A DNA stretch of 10,593 nucleotides from an uncultured Bacteroidota bacterium (GTDB lineage: Bacteria; Bacteroidota; Bacteroidia; NS11-12g; UBA9320), in NCBI GenBank assembly GCA_913056425.1, contig CAJXLR010000038.1:1-10593 (forward strand), read 5' to 3'. The notes beneath the pieces were generated by a model that was not told the origin of the DNA, made no database searches, and saw only the letters and a list, made by a program, of their open reading frames with translations. A program made the position numbers and the translations under genes. Shown one piece after another: positions 1 through 6,846 of this stretch. Every line of letters starts with the position of its first letter. Within the stretch, counting starts at the first letter, position 1.

Positions 1-320
1 TGGGTAAGCAATCTGCATCGACCACCTCCCGTCTCAAATTTCTATCATCTGTCAGACCAATTCTTCACTCATGTCCTAATAAACAAATGCATGTAAAAGT
101 TCTTTCACTTGAAGTGATGAAAAAGAAACTGCTTTCTATAATCAAGGAATAATAGCTGATGTAGCACAAAATTAAATCTCCTCCTAGTTTCAAGTCGCGA
201 CCTGAACAATCAAAATGACCTGAGTAAAGAAAAGCAGCAGAGCGCAAACTAGTTGCTGAAAGTGATCGGATGAGTTTTTTGTTATTTTTAAATATGTTTC
301 AATTATTTTAAACATAAAAT
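1..320. other. No supportable gene; left edge
   Basis: I find no convincing gene here. Only short open stretches exist on either strand, without a plausible start or a recognisable product. Composition is near normal at the left (28 G/C in the first 60 bases) and falls sharply after about 270, where the AT-rich patch begins. Short frames such as the plus-strand one ending near 152 and a minus-strand one covering 65-302 read like chance or decayed sequence. The stretch could be gene remnants around an insertion, but nothing in it proves this. Confidence 0.5.
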
Positions 321-707
321 TTATTTTAAATTATCACTATCTGATTTTAAAAAATTATTTACTGATATATATTTTACTAATCTATTTTCAACTAGTAAGC
401 TATTTTTATTATTACAGAAAAGACGAATATTTTTATTTTCTAAATTTTTTGTAATTATATTCCAATGAGTGAAAATATTTTTATTATTAATTTTTCTTGC
501 GTTTGGGTGGATATGAGTTTTATCTTCATAAGTTTGGTCAATATACTTTTTAAAAAACTTATCTTTCTCAAAAAAATAACTGGAATCTTTCATATCAAAA
601 CCAATTAAAAGAATTTCTTTGCCCAAATTTAGAACAGATATTAAGTTTAACAAAGTAGTCAAAGAGCCAAAATAACCAAACAATTCTTCATCTAAAATGT
701 CTGTCCA
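321..707 (-). pseudogene. 5'-truncated gene, glycan-locus type protein C-terminus
   Basis: The frame is open from a stop at 708-710 to its own stop at 321, giving about 128 residues with no ATG. The only early start candidate is a TTG at 681-683, and in-frame protein-like sequence (WTDILDEE) continues upstream of it, so the N-terminal part appears missing. The core 'GKEILLIGFDM' near residue 35, followed by an 'HPNARK' stretch and a C-terminal 'NIRLFCNNKNSLL', resembles the end of putative glycosyltransferase or sugar-locus proteins (DUF115-like, sialic-acid or LPS islands), in which a Rossmann-type 'KEIYLIGxD' strand is followed by 'IYNCNPxSxL'. That family link is from memory and tentative. 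The gene is extremely AT-rich and heavy in Asn, Lys, Ile and Phe, unlike its right-hand neighbours, which suggests transfer. It meets the remnant on the opposite strand head to head at the breakpoint. Confidence 0.5.
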
Positions 708-825
708 CTATTTATTTGACAAAAGTGATTTCTACATGGAGTACCGGACCTGGTCGGACTCCAAGCAACGCTGGGCAATTGACAAGATTGTAAAACATAA
801 AGACATCTACCACCAACTCGTATAA
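676..825 (+). pseudogene. 3' end of an unrecognised gene, 5' part missing
   Basis: A plus-strand frame is open from just after a TAA at 673-675 to a TAA at 823-825. From the ATG at 697 it would give 42 residues (MSVHYLFDKSDF, then EYRTWSDSKQRWAIDK, ending HQLV). The sequence is rich in Trp, Tyr and charged residues and reads like a genuine protein C-terminus, but its first codons lie in the AT-rich patch. It ends three bases before the next ATG, the same spacing as between the two genes that follow, so it was probably the upstream member of that operon before losing its 5' part. I do not recognise the family. It could instead be a very small intact gene from the ATG at 697, but no ribosome binding site supports this. 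Confidence 0.4.
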
Positions 826-828
826 ACT

Positions 829-1338
829 ATGGATACTCTACTCGCTTTAATTGTTGGATTTGTACTCGGAATTTTGTTCGTCTTGTGGGACAACAAGAAG
901 GGCTATGTATGGTACAAACGATGGTACGACTTAAGCCACAAAGAACCGCTTAAGCAACTGAATCATTATAGTTTCATCAACAATCAGCCATTTAGTAAGC
1001 GTGTGGTTCCCGCAATTCTTATTACCGCGGCTTTTACCCTCATCACCTACTTAATGGGGAGCTTAAATCCGGCGTATGCTTTGCTTACCGGTGGTATTTC
1101 TCTGGTAGGTGTGATTGTTGGGTTCTATGTTGGCCCCTTCGTTGCGAACAAGTTGCCGAAAGGTTTACAAAAAGCAACGGAGACACTAGAGAAAATAGAT
1201 AAGTTGGAAGCTGAGCTCAAAGCAGAGAAAAAGACAGAAGAAATAACAGAGAAGCCTGAAATTGAGGAACCGAAGTCGGACGACGAAAAGAAAGATGATG
1301 ACTGGCGGAAAGGAATTAAAGACTTCATCGATAAGTAA
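829..1338 (+). CDS. Hypothetical inner-membrane protein with charged tail
   Basis: This 169-residue protein is not recognised. It has three likely membrane segments: residues 3-20, 59-77 and 83-105. Between the first two is a basic, aromatic stretch (WYKRWYDL). The C-terminus (about 115-169) is strongly charged, alternating Lys and Glu, with coiled-coil-like spacing around 118-136 and an acidic/basic end (KSDDEKKDDDW), so a cytoplasmic or periplasmic arm of about 60 residues is likely. It starts at the ATG three bases after the upstream stop, without an obvious Shine-Dalgarno. It ends three bases before the next gene, which also begins with membrane segments, so the pair is almost certainly co-transcribed and may form one membrane complex. 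No catalytic motif is visible. The minus-strand frame over its 3' half is a shadow. Confidence 0.8.
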   Translation: MDTLLALIVGFVLGILFVLWDNKKGYVWYKRWYDLSHKEPLKQLNHYSFINNQPFSKRVVPAILITAAFTLITYLMGSLNPAYALLTGGISLVGVIVGFYVGPFVANKLPKGLQKATETLEKIDKLEAELKAEKKTEEITEKPEIEEPKSDDEKKDDDWRKGIKDFIDK

Positions 1339-1341
1339 TCC

Positions 1342-2934
1342 ATGGAAAACCCGAAACAACCAGAAACCACAAACCGGCTGTATTGGATTGTCGTAAACAT
1401 TCGAAAACGCCTTGGTGGAGTTATTGGCCGATTTGCTAAGAAACGACCAGTACTATTGATCCTTACAATTCTGCTTGTGCTTGCTGTATTGTTTATCAAT
1501 CGGTCAAGTGTACAACCGGTTGTATTGGCTATCCGCAAATTCTTGCTACTTGCCATTGCAGTATTTTTTGTTCTGCGCTGGTACTTTAAGAGCTGGGAGA
1601 ATCGATCCAATCGCGGCAATGTAGTTGCCACAATTGTGCTGTTAGCTGTTGGTGCATTTAGTTACTTCCTTGGACCTGGAATATATCGCTACATCAGTCT
1701 GTACGTTCATTACAGCCAAATGCAGAAAGTTGAATTGACGCAGCTACCTGAAACCGGGCATGAACGAATTCAGCCTATAAATTCGGTGATGACGTTAATC
1801 AATCAAGAAGCGCTTGACGAAACGGATGATGCCACTCCACCAAAGTTTGTTCGAGGCAACGACGGAAAATACTACTTCAGCTCTGCGTTTGGCCCAGGGA
1901 AGGATTACAAAATTCAACAGTTGAAAAAGGACATGTTTGAAGTCCTTCATGTTCCGGCCAATCTACCCGCGCCTGTTTTTTCATCCAAATACCGGGATAA
2001 CGTTCAGTTTGACATTGGAGAACTCCTGTTGTTTAGCAAGAAGACCCAAACAGCCGTTACAAAGCGATTCAACTTCATGCAGTACATCAACTGCGAAGCA
2101 GGCGAACCGTTTTATATCCAATCTCGAAATGGTGAATGGAAACAGATTGTACCGATCCTGAAGTGGAAAGGAATTTTATTGCCAAGACCCGTTTTTGGCG
2201 GCGTTTTTATCATCGACGAAAAGCGTAAAGAGGATGTCTATTGGAAGCGCGTTCTTTTAGGTCGTGGTGGCTATGTGAGTCCTCAGCGGATTGAAGAATT
2301 CAGCTACCTGAAAGGTCAGAACCTAATTCCAAAGCGTGTGGCTCGCTTCATTGCAGAAAGTTTTCGCTTCGCCAACGGTTTTCTGGCGCCAATGCCTGGT
2401 TACCATGAAGGAGACATCCGCATTCCGAGTTTACCAAACGACATAAACCCCCAACCGTTTATCACCTATTTCGACGTTGACAACGCAGGTAAGCTCTATA
2501 GTTTCTTTGGCCTTGAACCATACGAAGAAACCAAGAAAGGACTCAGTTTATCGTTGTTAATTCCCGGCGACGACGACACCAAAGTATACTTCATTGATCA
2601 TAGAAATCAGCGAAATGCGCTCATAGGAAGCAGTGCTGTTGCAGCCAAGATTATCGAGAGTAAGAAGAACTATGACTGGAGCAAGAACTATCCGGCGGAA
2701 AGTCGACCATTTGTTCGCAACGTGAATGGAACAGCGCGGTTTATGTGGCTAAGTACAATTGTCACTAAAGCTGGGGATAAAGGTGAGTACATCGGAGGAA
2801 GTATTCCGGAAATCACCCTCACCGATGCCACACACGGCAAGGTTGTATGGATTGATTCGGATTCACTGATCAACAATGCCAGCTGGATTCGCCAAGCAGA
2901 GCGAAATCTTGGAGAGTACTGGAGAGCTGAGTAA
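1342..2934 (+). CDS. Hypothetical membrane-anchored large protein
   Basis: This 530-residue protein is not recognised. A basic N-terminus is followed by three probable membrane segments (about 36-53, 63-80 and 94-120). A large soluble domain of about 400 residues (125-530) then carries conserved-looking Gly/Pro/aromatic blocks such as GKYYFSSAFGPGKDY (175-189), FANGFLAPMPGYHEGD (near 350) and, close to the end, GGSIPEITLTDATHGKVVWID. It lacks a Walker motif, HExxH or other familiar catalytic signature. Few cysteines and many beta-type alternations suggest a mixed alpha/beta or beta-rich fold outside the membrane. It lies three bases after the 169-residue membrane protein, so a two-protein membrane assembly is a reasonable inference. 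Composition matches the rest of the chromosome, so there is no sign of recent transfer in this gene itself. Confidence 0.82.
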   Translation: MENPKQPETTNRLYWIVVNIRKRLGGVIGRFAKKRPVLLILTILLVLAVLFINRSSVQPVVLAIRKFLLLAIAVFFVLRWYFKSWENRSNRGNVVATIVLLAVGAFSYFLGPGIYRYISLYVHYSQMQKVELTQLPETGHERIQPINSVMTLINQEALDETDDATPPKFVRGNDGKYYFSSAFGPGKDYKIQQLKKDMFEVLHVPANLPAPVFSSKYRDNVQFDIGELLLFSKKTQTAVTKRFNFMQYINCEAGEPFYIQSRNGEWKQIVPILKWKGILLPRPVFGGVFIIDEKRKEDVYWKRVLLGRGGYVSPQRIEEFSYLKGQNLIPKRVARFIAESFRFANGFLAPMPGYHEGDIRIPSLPNDINPQPFITYFDVDNAGKLYSFFGLEPYEETKKGLSLSLLIPGDDDTKVYFIDHRNQRNALIGSSAVAAKIIESKKNYDWSKNYPAESRPFVRNVNGTARFMWLSTIVTKAGDKGEYIGGSIPEITLTDATHGKVVWIDSDSLINNASWIRQAERNLGEYWRAE

Positions 2935-3179
2935 ATGGAGCAACCTCGCTCGGAGATTACTTAAACACGCTCAAGGGTTCCTGCTTGACTTGAATTCTTT
3001 GCAGCGGTATTTTGCCTCGATGGGGAGGGGAAGTTGCATATCCCTCGCCAAAACAACTCGATAATACAAGAAGCAGTCTCCAATCGATCAGCATCGTTAT
3101 CCTAATGTAGTTCGTATTATCATCCAACAGGTTGAGCATCGTCAGTTCTAAAATCATAGTACACCTGTAGCTATGTAGT
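2935..3179. other. Intergenic region with imperfect inverted repeat
   Basis: No gene is supported in these 245 bases; the overlapping short frames on both strands lack start signals and familiar products. An imperfect inverted repeat lies around 3019-3049: GAGGGG pairs with TCCCTC across about 10 bases, including one G-T pair, and can extend past a mismatch by two G-C pairs. It has no following T-run in either direction, so it is not a standard terminator. No TTTG/TAnnTTTG promoter was found before the lipoprotein gene. Confidence 0.45.
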
Positions 3180-3923
3180 ATGAGAACGTATGTACTTTTT
3201 GCCGCTGCAATGTTGTTGATGATTTCAAGTACATCATGCACAGAGGATGTTCCACCTGAACCGGTGACCACCGGCACCTTGCAATTTGGATATCGAATGG
3301 CTGGTCAAGATGGTTTTAAACAGAAGAAATCCGAAAAGTGTGAATTGATTGATGTTGGAAATCAGATGCAATACTTTGGGGTGGGTACAAAACGATTGGT
3401 AGATCAAGCAAACGCGGCCGAATATTCTTGGGTCACACTATACAGCAATGAGGCTCCTCAAGATTTGGAGTTATCATACTTCACTCAGCGCGGTGATGTA
3501 ACGTTTGACTTGGATCCAGGAAGCTACGTTGCGAACAAACACATCCAAAATAACAAAGTAGTTTGGGTACTTAAAACTCCCGCAGGAGATACGATATACG
3601 CCGAAGACAGCAACACTACGAATTGTCCTTTAGATAGAGATTCTCGCGGTTTTTTTATAGAATACAACGACTCTACCGGTATGTTTACTGAAGCGGGTGG
3701 CAAAATACATCGATGCAGAAGTGGAGGAAGTGAGGGACTCGGCGAATTTGAAATTCGAGCAGGTAAGACAACACAAGTAATCATGCGTATGAATATATCT
3801 CACATCGAATGGATTGATACCGATAGTAGTGGCAACTGGTCAGACGGAGATAAGCTCGACAATTTTGAAACGTTCGACGGCAGCCCGTTGATGATGAGAT
3901 ATGAGGTGAAGTATTTGGATTAG
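3180..3923 (+). CDS. Predicted surface lipoprotein, hypothetical
   Basis: The protein has 247 residues. The first 19 form a signal peptide (Arg at 2, hydrophobic core VLFAAAMLLMI) followed by Cys20 in 'SSTSC', a usable if non-ideal lipobox, so a lipoprotein is expected. The residues after the cysteine are T-E-D; acidic residues at these positions are typical of the lipoprotein export signal that sends Bacteroidota lipoproteins to the cell surface. The mature part looks beta-rich, with a 'LDPGSYVANK' turn (111-120). Near the end, D213-T-D-S-S-G-N-W-S-D-G-D resembles a calcium-binding Asp-rich loop. Cysteines at 54, 149 and 179 could form a disulfide. I do not recognise a specific family. The gene stands alone, 245 bases after the previous gene, with no clear promoter motif. 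Confidence 0.8.
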   Translation: MRTYVLFAAAMLLMISSTSCTEDVPPEPVTTGTLQFGYRMAGQDGFKQKKSEKCELIDVGNQMQYFGVGTKRLVDQANAAEYSWVTLYSNEAPQDLELSYFTQRGDVTFDLDPGSYVANKHIQNNKVVWVLKTPAGDTIYAEDSNTTNCPLDRDSRGFFIEYNDSTGMFTEAGGKIHRCRSGGSEGLGEFEIRAGKTTQVIMRMNISHIEWIDTDSSGNWSDGDKLDNFETFDGSPLMMRYEVKYLD

Positions 3924-3996
3924 TTGGGGACGCTGACTATGACTTTACCGACGATGTGAGCCAAAATCGTTTACTCATCCAGTTCCAGCAGGACAC

Positions 3997-4030
3997 AAAA
4001 AAAAGTGTGAGATCAAGCTCCGAGTCACAC
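3997..4030 (-). terminator. Rho-independent terminator downstream of tRNA-Phe
   Basis: Read on the minus strand, GTGTGA pairs with TCACAC across a 14-base loop and is followed at once by eight T residues. The stem is a perfect 6 bp; the loop is larger than usual. It lies about 70 bases beyond the 3' end of the tRNA in the right orientation to end that transcript. It faces the wrong way to end the lipoprotein gene at 3923. Confidence 0.55.
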
Positions 4031-4067
4031 CACAGACGATGCTCCCAATGTCGCATGTCTGGGCAGG

Positions 4068-4096
4068 CTCTCACTCACTCTCACACTCTCACTTCC
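4068..4096. repeat. Low-complexity CTCACT-type pyrimidine tract
   Basis: About 29 bases consist only of C, T and A in short CTCA/CTCACT-like units. On the minus strand this is a GTGAGAG-rich trailer immediately after the tRNA. A similar but looser composition occurs at 7371-7394. It has no clear function; it may simply be a microsatellite-like tract within the tRNA 3' trailer. Confidence 0.5.
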
Positions 4097-4100
4097 TTCG

Positions 4101-4173
4101 TGGTGTGGGGCGGGATCGAACCGCCGACACAAGGATTTTCAGTCCTTTGCTCTACCAACTGAGCTACCGCACC
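4101..4173 (-). tRNA. tRNA-Phe (anticodon GAA)
   Basis: The minus strand folds into a complete 73-base cloverleaf. The acceptor arm is GGTGCGG with CCACACC, the D-arm GCTC/GAGC with loop AGTTGGTA, and the anticodon arm has loop CTGAAAA with GAA at 4140-4138 between AAGGA and TCCTT. The T-arm is GGCGG/CCGCC with loop TTCGATC. GAA decodes phenylalanine codons. The discriminator base is A at 4101. The CCA end is not encoded (next bases CGA), as is common in Bacteroidota, so a CCA-adding enzyme is required. The acceptor stem has one C-A mismatch at pair 5-68, all other pairs being Watson-Crick. It is transcribed away from the Fe-S operon and is probably a single-tRNA unit between the promoter element at 4199-4206 and the hairpin at 3997-4030. 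Confidence 0.95.
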
Positions 4174-4198
4174 AGCCTTCCACTTTTTAAGTGGGCTG

Positions 4199-4206
4199 CA
4201 AAAGTA
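4199..4206 (-). promoter_or_regulatory. Candidate Bacteroidota -7 element for tRNA-Phe
   Basis: The minus strand reads TACTTTTG, an exact match to the Bacteroidota sigma-A -7 consensus TAnnTTTG. It lies 25 bases upstream of the tRNA 5' end, which would leave a short 5' leader. A TTTG at 4235-4232 could be the -33 element, but the spacer of 25 bases is longer than the usual ~19. A single short motif is weak evidence in AT-rich sequence. Confidence 0.4.
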
Positions 4207-4337
4207 TTAATAATTTCATTTTTGACCATCACAAAAAATCAAAAATCGCGAATTTTAAATGCCTCAATATTAGACGTTGGGTAAAACTTCCCGAATGCTC
4301 AGTAGTTCTAGTAGGTAGCAATTCATATTTTCGCTTT

Positions 4338-5639
4338 ATGCAAATCGTTCAGCAAATCATTTTCGTTATTGCCCTTGCTGTCGCCATTTACATTTTTGCT
4401 AAGAATGTTGGCAAAATTCGAAGGAACATACTCCTTGGTAAAGACGACGATCGTACCGACAATAAACCCGAGCGATGGAAGACCATGCTCAAAGTAGCGT
4501 TTGGTCAGACCAAGATGGTTGCTCGACCGATTCCCGCCATCCTCCACTTTTTTGTGTATACAGGATTTATCCTGATTAACATTGAAGTCCTTGAGATCAT
4601 GATTGATGGGATTTTTGGCACTCATAGGTTTTTCGCCGGACTTGGCCCAATCTATAACATGGCTATTGGGTTCTTCGAAATTCTTGCGGTTCTGGTACTA
4701 GTTGGATGTGTTTTATTCCTCACTCGTCGGTTTATATCTCGCATTCCGCGATTCCATAAACCGGAAATGAAAGGGTGGCCAACTAAAGATGCAACGATAA
4801 TATTGATTGTTGAGATTGTATTGATGGCTGCCTTATTGAAGATGAACGCATGCGATCAGATTTTGCAGGCACGTGGAGCAGACCATTATGCTCAAGCAGG
4901 GTCGTTCCCGGTGAGTCAGTACCTGGTGCCGATTTTTGATGGTTTTTCAGATGGGTCTTTGATCGCCATGGAGCGTATATTCTGGTGGTTCCACATCATC
5001 GGAATATTGGTTTTCCTAAACTACTTGCCATACTCAAAGCATTTTCACATCATTCTTGCCTTCCCAAATACATTTTACTCAAACCTCAAGCCTAAAGGCA
5101 CAATTGACAATAACGCAGCCATCACAAATGAAGTAAAAACCATGATGATGATGCCCGATGCAGACCCAAACGCTCCACCGCCTGAAAGCTTTGGAGCAAA
5201 AGACATCACGGATTTGTCGTGGAAGAACATCATGGATGCCTACACCTGTACTGAGTGTGGTCGATGTACTTCCGAATGCCCGGCAAATCAAACGGGCAAA
5301 CTGTTGTCGCCTAGAAAGATTATGATGGATGTGCGTGATCGAGCAGAGGAAGTTGGAAAGCGGCTAGATCATGGAATTGAAGAACCTGATAACAAAAACC
5401 TACTCGATTATCTTTCGACTGAAGAGCTATGGGCGTGTCAGACATGTAACGCTTGTACCGAAGCATGTCCTGTAAACATAGACCCATTAGATATAATCGT
5501 TCAAATGAGACAATTCCTAGTAATGGAACAAGCTCAAGCGCCTTCAGAGCTCAACATGATGTTCACCAATATTGAAAACAACGGTGCACCGTGGCAATTC
5601 CCTGCGTCGGATCGGGACAAATGGACAACAGAAATATGA
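4338..5639 (+). CDS. Membrane-anchored 4Fe-4S oxidoreductase (HdrC/HdrE-like)
   Basis: This 433-residue protein probably passes electrons between a membrane quinone pool and soluble Fe-S partners. Five membrane segments are visible at about 3-21, 67-90, 107-128, 151-168 and 213-232, resembling the cytochrome b-type NarI/HdrE/DsrM membrane domain. His70, His219, His235 and His237 are candidate haem ligands. Residues 304-314 (CTECGRCTSEC) and 367-377 (CQTCNACTEAC), each followed by Pro, are two complete CxxCxxCxxxCP motifs for two 4Fe-4S clusters, as in HdrC, GlpC and LutB-type proteins. The ATG at 4338 is preferred over an in-frame GTG at 4191: the upstream 49 residues are not protein-like, overlap the tRNA promoter region, and MQIVQQIIF is a natural start for a first membrane segment. 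The stop overlaps the next start (ATGA), indicating translational coupling. The electron donor and acceptor are not evident from sequence. Confidence 0.92.
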   Translation: MQIVQQIIFVIALAVAIYIFAKNVGKIRRNILLGKDDDRTDNKPERWKTMLKVAFGQTKMVARPIPAILHFFVYTGFILINIEVLEIMIDGIFGTHRFFAGLGPIYNMAIGFFEILAVLVLVGCVLFLTRRFISRIPRFHKPEMKGWPTKDATIILIVEIVLMAALLKMNACDQILQARGADHYAQAGSFPVSQYLVPIFDGFSDGSLIAMERIFWWFHIIGILVFLNYLPYSKHFHIILAFPNTFYSNLKPKGTIDNNAAITNEVKTMMMMPDADPNAPPPESFGAKDITDLSWKNIMDAYTCTECGRCTSECPANQTGKLLSPRKIMMDVRDRAEEVGKRLDHGIEEPDNKNLLDYLSTEELWACQTCNACTEACPVNIDPLDIIVQMRQFLVMEQAQAPSELNMMFTNIENNGAPWQFPASDRDKWTTEI

Positions 5640-6052
5640 GTTTAAAAGAAATAAATCAAGACGGGAAAAAAGCTAGTCCTGTACTCGCAGAAGGCGTAAA
5701 GAACTTTCTTATCGATATTGATGGAACGGTTACGGAAGATGTTCCAAACGAGGAACCAGAGCGGATGGCAACTGTTGAACCATTTCCCGATGCATTGGAA
5801 GCTTGCAACAAGTGGTACGATGAAGGGCACATCATTACGTTTTTCACCTCGCGAACGGAAGAGACTAGAGAGGTCACTGAACAGTGGCTCAACAAGCATG
5901 GTTTTAAATACCATGCACTCTTGATGAATAAACCGAGAGGTGGCAATTATCACTGGATTGACAACCACAAGGTGAAGTCGACCCGTTTTAGAGGAACGTT
6001 TAGTTCTGAATTTGAAAAAGTTTCCACGATGGTGGATGAGTTTAAGATATAA
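5636..6052 (+). CDS. HAD-superfamily hydrolase-like protein
   Basis: This 138-residue protein has the core HAD signature: motif I 'IDIDGT' with Asp27 and Asp29 (nucleophile and acid/base), motif II 'FFTSR' (Thr71/Ser72), a Lys at 99 in 'MNKPRGGNYHWIDN', and Asp109 as a motif IV candidate. It lacks an obvious cap domain, so large or macromolecular substrates, or phosphorylated small molecules without a cap, are possible. Close relatives in Bacteroidota are often labelled phosphoheptose isomerase or hypothetical, from memory, which would be a misnomer since no SIS domain is seen. The ATG at 5636 overlaps the previous stop as ATGA and is preferred to an earlier in-frame start at 5591 that would overlap the upstream gene. 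It sits between two Fe-S genes and ends two bases before the next ATG. The substrate is unknown. Confidence 0.88.
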   Translation: MSLKEINQDGKKASPVLAEGVKNFLIDIDGTVTEDVPNEEPERMATVEPFPDALEACNKWYDEGHIITFFTSRTEETREVTEQWLNKHGFKYHALLMNKPRGGNYHWIDNHKVKSTRFRGTFSSEFEKVSTMVDEFKI

Positions 6053-6054
6053 CA

Positions 6055-6846
6055 ATGAGCGAACCAATTCACATACCAACGGTCGCCGAACTGAACGGCA
6101 AGGGACAACCCGTAGAAGTCTTATTCTGGGTAGGCTGTGCCGGAAGTTTCGACGAACGCGCCCAAAAGATAACAAAAGCAATGGCGAAAATTCTTCACCA
6201 CTTGGATGTCAATTTTGCCATTCTTGGGAAAGAAGAGTCCTGTACAGGTGATCCGGCAAAACGAGCAGGAAACGAATTCCTGTTTCAGATGCAAGCGATG
6301 AACAACATTGCAATCATGAACGGTTATGGAATCACGAAGATCATCACCACGTGTCCGCATTGCTTTAATACGCTCAAGAACGAATACCCAAGCCTAGGAG
6401 GAAACTACGATGTAGTGCATCACACCACCTATCTACAAGGTCTTATTAATGACGGCAAGCTCACCTTTGGCAAAGGAGATTACAAGGGTAAAAAAATCAC
6501 TTACCACGACAGTTGTTACATCGGAAGAGCAAATGGTATTTATGACGCACCACGAGATGTACTCAAAAAGCTGGATGCCGAACTAGTTGAACTAAAGAGA
6601 TGCCGCGCGAAAGGTATGTGCTGCGGTGCAGGTGGAGCCCAGATATTCAAAGAAGCTGAAAAAGGCGAGAAAGAAGTGAATGTTGACCGTGCTGAGGAGG
6701 CGTTGGAAACGAAGGCAGATGTGATAGCTGCAAACTGTCCCTTCTGCATGACGATGTTGCGCGACGGCGTGAAACATTTCAACAAAGAAGATGAAGTTGA
6801 GGTATTAGATTTAGCCGAGCTAGTAGCAAATGCAAATGACCTATAA
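6055..6846 (+). CDS. Two-CCG-domain Fe-S oxidoreductase (HdrB-like)
   Basis: This 263-residue soluble protein has two cysteine-rich CCG domains of the HdrB/LutA/GlpC/LldE class. The first has Cys28, Cys63 (in SCTGD, one Cys instead of the usual pair), Cys100 and Cys103 (CPHC). The second is canonical: Cys154, Cys189-Cys190-Gly and Cys228-xx-Cys231 (CPFC). In HdrB such domains bind unusual non-cubane 4Fe-4S clusters and carry out disulfide or two-electron chemistry. The degenerate first domain is the common arrangement in these families. No signal peptide or membrane segment is present, so it should act in the cytoplasm, probably docking on the membrane Fe-S protein encoded two genes upstream. 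Heterodisulfide itself is not expected in Bacteroidota, so annotations naming CoB-CoM heterodisulfide reductase should be read as homology only. The stop and the next start share one base (TAATG). Confidence 0.92.
   Translation: MSEPIHIPTVAELNGKGQPVEVLFWVGCAGSFDERAQKITKAMAKILHHLDVNFAILGKEESCTGDPAKRAGNEFLFQMQAMNNIAIMNGYGITKIITTCPHCFNTLKNEYPSLGGNYDVVHHTTYLQGLINDGKLTFGKGDYKGKKITYHDSCYIGRANGIYDAPRDVLKKLDAELVELKRCRAKGMCCGAGGAQIFKEAEKGEKEVNVDRAEEALETKADVIAANCPFCMTMLRDGVKHFNKEDEVEVLDLAELVANANDL

Noticed and set aside
65..247. Minus-strand open frame of about 60 codons
   Set aside because: It starts at TTG, resembles nothing recognisable, has a run of Phe/Ser typical of chance translation, and no ribosome binding site.
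2876..3277. Short frames on both strands across the 2935-3179 gap
   Set aside because: They overlap real gene ends, lack start signals and show no recognisable protein features.
4191..4337. Extended N-terminus of the membrane Fe-S protein from a GTG start
   Set aside because: The extra 49 residues are basic and not protein-like, overlap the tRNA promoter region, and the ATG at 4338 gives a natural first membrane segment.
5591..5635. Longer start for the HAD protein
   Set aside because: It would overlap the upstream gene by 49 bases; the ATGA overlap at 5636 is a standard coupled start.
5642..6181. Long minus-strand frames under the HAD and CCG genes
   Set aside because: They are shadows of well-supported genes; their composition and lack of motifs do not support coding.
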